A stretch of DNA of 64,000 nucleotides from Bacteroidota bacterium (lineage in GTDB: Bacteria > Bacteroidota > Bacteroidia > Chitinophagales > Chitinophagaceae), in NCBI GenBank assembly GCA_016715505.1, contig JADJZY010000012.1, positions 1-64,000 on the forward strand, written 5' to 3'. Below the pieces are notes generated by a model. The model saw only the letters and a program-made list of their open reading frames with translations, was not told the DNA's origin and did not search any database. Positions within the stretch are counted from its first letter, which is position 1. Every line of letters begins with the position of its first letter. This document shows, piece after piece, positions 59,519-64,000 of the stretch. The translations under genes and the position numbers were made by a program.

Positions 59519-60433
59519 CATAGTCAGTTTTTGTGAGTTTGTTTTGATCCGATAATTGTTTTCTGACATTATCCAATAATCCGTTCACAAATTGCCCACT
59601 TTGCGGGGTGCTGTAAGATTTAGCAATATCGATGTATTCGTTGATACTCACTTTGAGCGGAATACTTTCGAAATACAACATTTCACAAACGCCCAGATGA
59701 AGGAGGATTAAATCAATCATCGCTACACGATCAGCGTCCCAGTTCATGAGGTTGGGTTCAATCAAACTAAACACATATTCTTTTTATCGTAGTATGCGGA
59801 TAATAACTCATGCGCAAATTCACTTTTATCTGCACTCAGTAATTTGGTGAATGAAAAATTTTCGGGACGTGACCAAAGCAGCGGAAACCATTGGTAAATC
59901 ATTTCAGCATCGCTGTACCAATTGATGTATTTTTCGGCCATAAATTGGCAGGAGTCCTCATTTTCGAATAAAACAACCCGACTGATATGATTGAGAATTT
60001 CAATTTCATCTTCCATTTTTCGGTTCGGATCGGCAATGTATCGAACATATTCCGGTGTATCGATAATTTGGTTAAAAAGCTGGCGAATCCATTCGTTTTC
60101 AAATAATAAATGAATATGATGGTCTTTGACAATCTTATTGAAGGATGAATTGTTTTTGAGTTTTTGTAAAACCAGGTTCCCGGCCAATTTGGTGTTGATG
60201 CTCAGGTCTGCACTGGTGGGTAAATGTTTGGAGGCCTTTTGTTGGGCATAAATCAGCACGTATTCTGCCACTAAATAATTCAGGTGACAACATGCGGCAA
60301 ATAGCGCGTGAGACTGTTCAAATTTATGATCTAATGAAGAATGAAGTTTTTTTACATCCGGTGCATCTTCCTGCATGCCTGCTTCAAAAATGGTTTGAAA
60401 TACTTTGATTCGGATGTTTCGTCTGCTTATCAT
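59505..60433 (-). CDS. nusB: Transcription antitermination factor NusB, long Bacteroidota form (frameshifted)
   Basis: About 309 residues in two frames (59762-60433 and 59505-59774). The N-terminal part starts MISRRNIRIKVFQTIFEAGM and the C-terminal NusB core has NWDADRVAMIDLILLHLGVC, ESIPLKVSINEYIDIAKSYS and SGQFVNGLLDNVRKQL. The junction lies near 59772-59776: one extra base (ATGGTG for ATGTG) joins YDKKNM to FSLIEPNL. NusB binds boxA RNA with NusE in rRNA antitermination. Head of the nusB-DUF1573-yajC-divIC group. Confidence 0.9.
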
Positions 60434-60468
60434 AAAATTTAAGAACTTTTCGGGCCGGCGAAGGTAAT

Positions 60469-60476
60469 CAAATTTA
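60469..60476 (-). promoter_or_regulatory. nusB: -7 promoter element of nusB (TAAATTTG)
   Basis: Exact TAnnTTTG match on the minus strand, 35 bases before the nusB ATG. Confidence 0.5.
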
Positions 60477-60732
60477 TGAGAAAGCCATGATTCCCGACGC
60501 TGTAATCAGAAATGAAGGAAAAAAGGCTAAAAGATACATATAAATTTAACGTATTTGCATTGAGAAATATTTATATATAAATGATTTTCATTTGATTAAT
60601 TATCATAAAAATATCACATAATAAATATATAAATTTTTGTAATTTTTCTGCGAATGCTTGTTTTTGCAAGAAAAATCTGCTTATTTCACATTGTTAAAGA
60701 ATCCTAAATACACTACAAAACTACGCTTTCAC

Positions 60733-61626
60733 ATGTTTATTAACAATAACCTCCGGGTGAAAATCGATGAAGAGTACAAAATCCTATGGGTAGGAATCGA
60801 TTTACAGGATAAACTATGTTATTCTATCAATTTTCTCGACAATCTGACTCACGTAAAGGAGTTGATTGTTTATTTGATTAAGAAGGAGAATATTAAATAC
60901 GTGTGCGCCTATTCGCTGAACAAAGGCGTTTGGAATTTGGGGGGGGATTTAGAGTTCTTTGTGAGTTGTATTCGAAATCAAAATAAAAAGGGGCTGAAGG
61001 AATATGCCTATAAGTGCATTGACCTAGTATATAATTACAACAGCAATTATGAAATGGACGTGATTTCTGCTTGTATTGTTCAAGGAAATGCCTACGGCGG
61101 AGGATTCGAAAGTGCATTAAGTGGTAATTATATCATTGCTGAAGAATCGGCCCGATTTAGTTTTCCGGAGGTGATTTTTGGAACCTTCCCGGGAATGGGA
61201 GCGTATAGTTTTTTGACCAAAAAAGTTGGTTTTAATAAGGCCAATGAAATTATTAATTCCAATAAAACCTATACCGCTGCGGATATTCATCAAATGGGCA
61301 TTATTGACCGCGTTTGTGATGATGGGATGGGGGTTGCTCAAATGAATATGGATATCATTAAAGGAAAGCTGAATGAGCAGGCCGGTAATCCATTTAAAAA
61401 TATTTGTAACCGGGTTTCCAAACAGGAATTATTGGATGTTGTGGATGTGTGGTTAGAAAAAGCCTTCAACCTGAACGAAACCAATTTAAGTCGAATGATG
61501 AAAATTGCCAATTTCCAAAAACGGAAAGTCACGGATACCATTAGCAAAAATGCTGAAGTGGAAGTGGAGGAGGAGAGCAAGATTGCCGAAATTAATTCCC
61601 TCATCAATAGTTCATTTCAGACCTGA
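60733..61626 (+). CDS. Crotonase-fold protein, RpfF-like (possible DSF synthase)
   Basis: 297 residues from ATG 60733; the frame reaches a TTG at 60658 but that extension has no match to the family. The sequence follows Xanthomonas RpfF closely: NLGGDLEFF, VQGNAYGGGFESALSGNYII, AEESARFSFPEVIFGTFPGM, GAYSFL, then TYTAADIHQMGIIDRV. The two glutamates that are catalytic in RpfF (in GGGFE and FPEV) are both kept. RpfF dehydrates and cleaves 3-hydroxyacyl-ACP to cis-2-unsaturated fatty-acid signals (DSF). Ordinary enoyl-CoA hydratases do not show NLGGDLxFF or FPGMGAYSFL. No rpfC/rpfG sensor genes lie nearby. Upstream DNA (60530-60660) is very AT-rich. Confidence 0.85.
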   Translation: MFINNNLRVKIDEEYKILWVGIDLQDKLCYSINFLDNLTHVKELIVYLIKKENIKYVCAYSLNKGVWNLGGDLEFFVSCIRNQNKKGLKEYAYKCIDLVYNYNSNYEMDVISACIVQGNAYGGGFESALSGNYIIAEESARFSFPEVIFGTFPGMGAYSFLTKKVGFNKANEIINSNKTYTAADIHQMGIIDRVCDDGMGVAQMNMDIIKGKLNEQAGNPFKNICNRVSKQELLDVVDVWLEKAFNLNETNLSRMMKIANFQKRKVTDTISKNAEVEVEEESKIAEINSLINSSFQT

Positions 61627-61808
61627 TTATGGTTAGACATGGGTGTTTAAACAAAGATTGGTAAATTTTGGTGTTGTCTACTAACTATCAAGTCACTGAT
61701 TTCGTCTATTAAAAGCAACAGAATGTGGATATTAACAAATGTTAATGATTTGGATATTTGATACAATCTGGACTATATTTACTTCATAAAATCAAAAAAA
61801 TTACAAAA

Positions 61809-62677
61809 ATGAAAAAAATTCTTTCCATTTCGCTGGCCCTGGCGCTCTTCGCTGGATTTACGGCTTGTAAGAAAAACAACTCAAACACGACAGGTACCAA
61901 CCCAGTTTGGACAGCTCCTGTTGTTACCGAACCCGTAGCTTCAAACCCATTAAAGGATGTAGGTCCTGTTCCAACTTCTTTTGTTAAAAAAGTTGTTGTA
62001 GAGGAATTTACAGGTGAGTGGTGTGGTGCATGTCCAAGCGGTGCTGCTGATTTACATGATATCGTTACAACATATCCTGATAAAGCATATGCAGTAGCTA
62101 TTCATAATGCGAATGGTGGTTCAGATCCTTATGAAGTGTCATTCTCGATCAATTGAATGCCATGTTAGGTCAACATACTTCCTATCCTGGTGCAAATATT
62201 GACCGCGTTAAATCTTCTGGAAGCTGGAAAAGCGAAGTAGATGCCCGTTTAAAAACATCTGTGAATATGGGAATGGCTTTAGTTTCTAAAACTTCAGGTG
62301 ATAATGTAAATTTGGATATTTATTTTGGTCAAACGACTACCATCACAAAAGATTTGAAATATACCATCTATTTGATTGAAAATAACTTGCCTCAGTCATC
62401 TCAAGGTCAAACAAGCGCAGGTGCTGGTTACATCCACGAGCACGTTTTCAGAAATTATTTGAATGCGAATATGCAAGGTGATGATATCACTTGGACTGGT
62501 GGTCAAAAATACACGAAGTTGAGTTTGAAAAACCTCAGCATCACTGGTCAGTACAAAGACAAAAACAATTTAAAATTGTTGGTGCTTGTACATACACCTG
62601 GTAAAGTAGGTGACGCCGGTGTTGAAATCGTTAATGCACAAGAATGTGGATTGAACGAAATTAAAAAATGGAATTAA
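61809..62677 (+). CDS. Omp28-like lipoprotein with thioredoxin-type CxxC (frameshifted)
   Basis: About 289 residues in two frames (to 62156, and from 62153 to 62677). Start at ATG 61809: MKKILSISLALALFAGFTAC is a lipoprotein signal. A thioredoxin-like motif VVVEEFTGEWCGACPSGAAD follows near residue 65. The frame breaks near 62145; one extra T turns VSFSIN into VSFSDQLNAMLGQHTSYPG. The second half matches Omp28-related outer-membrane proteins: YTIYLIENNLPQSSQGQTSA, GYIHEHVFRNYLNANMQGD. A terminator follows. Confidence 0.85.
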
Positions 62678-62694
62678 TTTTTTTGAAATAATGG

Positions 62695-62722
62695 AAAGCG
62701 CTCTTTTTAGAGCGCTTTTTTT
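62695..62722 (+). terminator. Rho-independent terminator
   Basis: A 9-bp stem AAAGCGCTC/GAGCGCTTT (62695-62703 with 62710-62718) followed by a T run, directly after the Omp28-like gene. Confidence 0.9.
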
Positions 62723-62746
62723 GTTTTAAAGAAGTAATTTTACCCT

Positions 62747-63405
62747 ATGCAACTCAGTTTTACAGAAGAGAATTATTTAAAATGCCTCTATCATTTTACT
62801 GTAGAAATAGGATGCTCTTCAACCAACACCAAAAACATCTCCAATGAGTTGAATGTTAAACCGGCCACCGTCACTTCTATGATGAAAAAGTTGAAGGAAA
62901 AATGCCTGGTTGATTATGAAAAATATGGGAAAGTAAGTCTGACAGATTCGGGAAAAAATACCGCCGTTCAATTAATCCGAAAACATCGATTGTGGGAGGT
63001 GTTCTTGGTGGAAAAATTACAATTCAGCTGGGATGAGGTACATGAAGTAGCTGAACAATTGGAACATATACAATCTACTAAACTCATTGATCATCTGGAT
63101 GCATTTTGGGCCATCCCGAAACAGATCCGCATGGTGATCCTATCCCTAACCCTCAAGGGAATATCAAACATCTCGATCGCCGGAATCTGACAGAAGCACA
63201 AGAAGGTGAACTATGTGAACTGGTATCGGTAGATGACTCTCACTCTGATCTTTTGCTTTTTTTGCATGAAATGGAAATTCATTTGCATTCAAAGATGATT
63301 ATCCGGCGCAAGATTGCTTTCGATGGGTCTTTATTGGTGCAACTGGAAAAAGGACAGGAAATTATGCTATCTGATAAAATGGCTTCACAACTGATGATTC
63401 GCTAA
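62747..63405 (+). CDS. DtxR/MntR-family metal-dependent repressor (frameshifted)
   Basis: About 219 residues in two frames (62747-63190 and 63106-63405). Four T at 63104-63107 need a fifth so that LIDHLDAF continues LGHPETDPHGDPIPNPQG. The N-terminal winged helix has TEENYLKCLYHFTVE and NELNVKPATVTSMMKKLKEK; the dimerisation/metal domain has LIRKHRLWEVFLVEKL, EVHEVAEQLEHIQS and the metal-site region HPETDPHGDPIP; a FeoA-like SH3 part follows. Controls Mn or Fe uptake. A TAATTTTA element precedes it. CorA starts 16 bases downstream. Confidence 0.92.
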
Positions 63406-63421
63406 ATGAACAAACAAAGAG

Positions 63422-64000
63422 ATGTCCACTAAATCGAAAAGAAAATACCTGCAATACCTGAATCCGCTTGAATTGCTCCAAACGAAAAAAATACTTCAGA
63501 GTAATCCAACAATCACGGAAAAGAAACAGACGCGTCAGGAATCTCAACTGAGTTTATACAGTTATAACGAAGGGCATTGTGACATACAGGAACATGCTTT
63601 ATTGAACATATTTTGCATTTAACCAAAAATGCAAATATGAATCATTGGCTGAATTTAGATATTATCAATAGTGAAACAGTAGAAGGGATTGCCTCTAAAT
63701 TGGGTTTACATAATTTGTTGATTGAAGACATTTTAAATGTTCACCAAAGGCCCAAAATTGATGAGTTTGAAGATGCATTCAGTATGGTGATGCAGATGCT
63801 TTATTTTAATGAACAAAAAGGAACCATAGAAAGCGAACAGGTGAGTTTTGTTTTGAAAAATGGACTCTTGCTCAGCTTTCAGGATGATGCTGCACGTGAT
63901 TTGTTCAATTCAATCCGAGCGCGTTTAAAAACGACCGGTTCGAAGCTAAGAAATTCAGGAACGGATGCCTTGTTATATGCTTTGGTGGATGCCATAGTTG
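63422..64000 (+). CDS. corA: CorA-family Mg/Co transporter, N-terminal part (frameshifted, cut by window end)
   Basis: The cytoplasmic N-terminal domain only. The frame from ATG 63422 (MSTKSKRKYLQYLNP ... QEHALL) stops at 63622; a missing base near 63603-63604 (TTGGAAC for TTGAAC) would join it to EHILHLTKNANMNHWLNLDI and on through the family signature LLIEDILNVHQRPKIDEFED to the window end. The membrane part with the GMN motif lies beyond the window. Adjacent to the DtxR-type regulator, which may control it. Confidence 0.87.

Noticed and set aside
60658..60732. Upstream TTG start for the RpfF-like gene
   Set aside because: The added 25 residues have no counterpart in the family; ATG 60733 begins the conserved domain.
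6793..63604. Programmed ribosomal frameshifting in many genes
   Set aside because: The sites share no slippery heptamer or downstream structure, hit unrelated genes, and nearly all need one added base; read error is simpler.

Overview
The window comes from a Bacteroidota chromosome, most like the Chitinophagales/Saprospirales-type gliding bacteria. The evidence is three very large secreted proteins built from SprB-type repeats that end in the gliding-motility-associated (CHU_C, type B) sorting domain, other secreted proteins with type A T9SS sorting tails, a TamL-type lipoprotein BamA homologue, many small lipoproteins, and at least 15 exact matches to the Bacteroidota -7 promoter element TAnnTTTG placed close to start codons. 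Base composition is moderately AT-rich. No rRNA, tRNA, prophage, transposase or CRISPR array was seen.

Layout. 0-5.6 kb: fasciclin-domain protein, a secreted CotH-kinase protein, deoxynucleoside kinase and trpS. 5.6-15.6 kb: giant adhesin 1 (choice-of-anchor L, Calx-beta, 35 SprB-type units, CHU_C). 15.6-18.7 kb: purC and carA, divergent, then two small envelope proteins. 18.8-22.3 kb: a tight minus-strand operon (lipoprotein, VTC polyphosphate-polymerase-like protein, DUF4956 membrane protein, DUF2490 porin-like protein, heptose-7-phosphate-kinase-like PfkB kinase). 22.5-25.7 kb: glutaminyl cyclase, lipoproteins, an AT-rich orphan gene between repeats, and a NUDIX hydrolase. 25.8-34.4 kb: giant adhesins 2 and 3. 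34.4-41.5 kb: a cystathionine-beta-synthase-like enzyme, a DUF6438-TonB protein, an M1-type metallopeptidase and a secreted alpha/beta hydrolase. 41.5-46.2 kb: MFS, DedA, queE, folD and an AI-2E-family permease. 46.2-47.2 kb: gene-free and repeat-rich. 47.2-58.2 kb: LOG protein, aminotransferase, DUF4846 protein, tamL, an rRNA methyltransferase, DUF4476 protein, sucC, a WecA/MraY-type transferase and a nucleotide-sugar dehydrogenase. 58.3-60.4 kb: nusB-DUF1573-yajC-divIC. 60.7-64 kb: an RpfF-like crotonase (possible DSF signal synthase), an Omp28-like lipoprotein, a DtxR/MntR-type regulator and a truncated corA.

Two things dominate the interpretation. First, about twelve otherwise intact genes are split by a frameshift, and nearly all are repaired by adding one base, usually in an A or T run. 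This looks like a read-error signature rather than decay, so I describe each as one gene spanning both fragments. Second, the adhesins carry a higher-order repeat: a distinct C-x-P-G subtype of SprB unit recurs every fourth unit (930, 942, 945 and 945 bp apart in adhesin 1; 939 and 942 bp in adhesin 3). The RpfF-like gene is the most interesting single gene, and the VTC/DUF4956/DUF2490/kinase operon the most interesting candidate multi-gene system.
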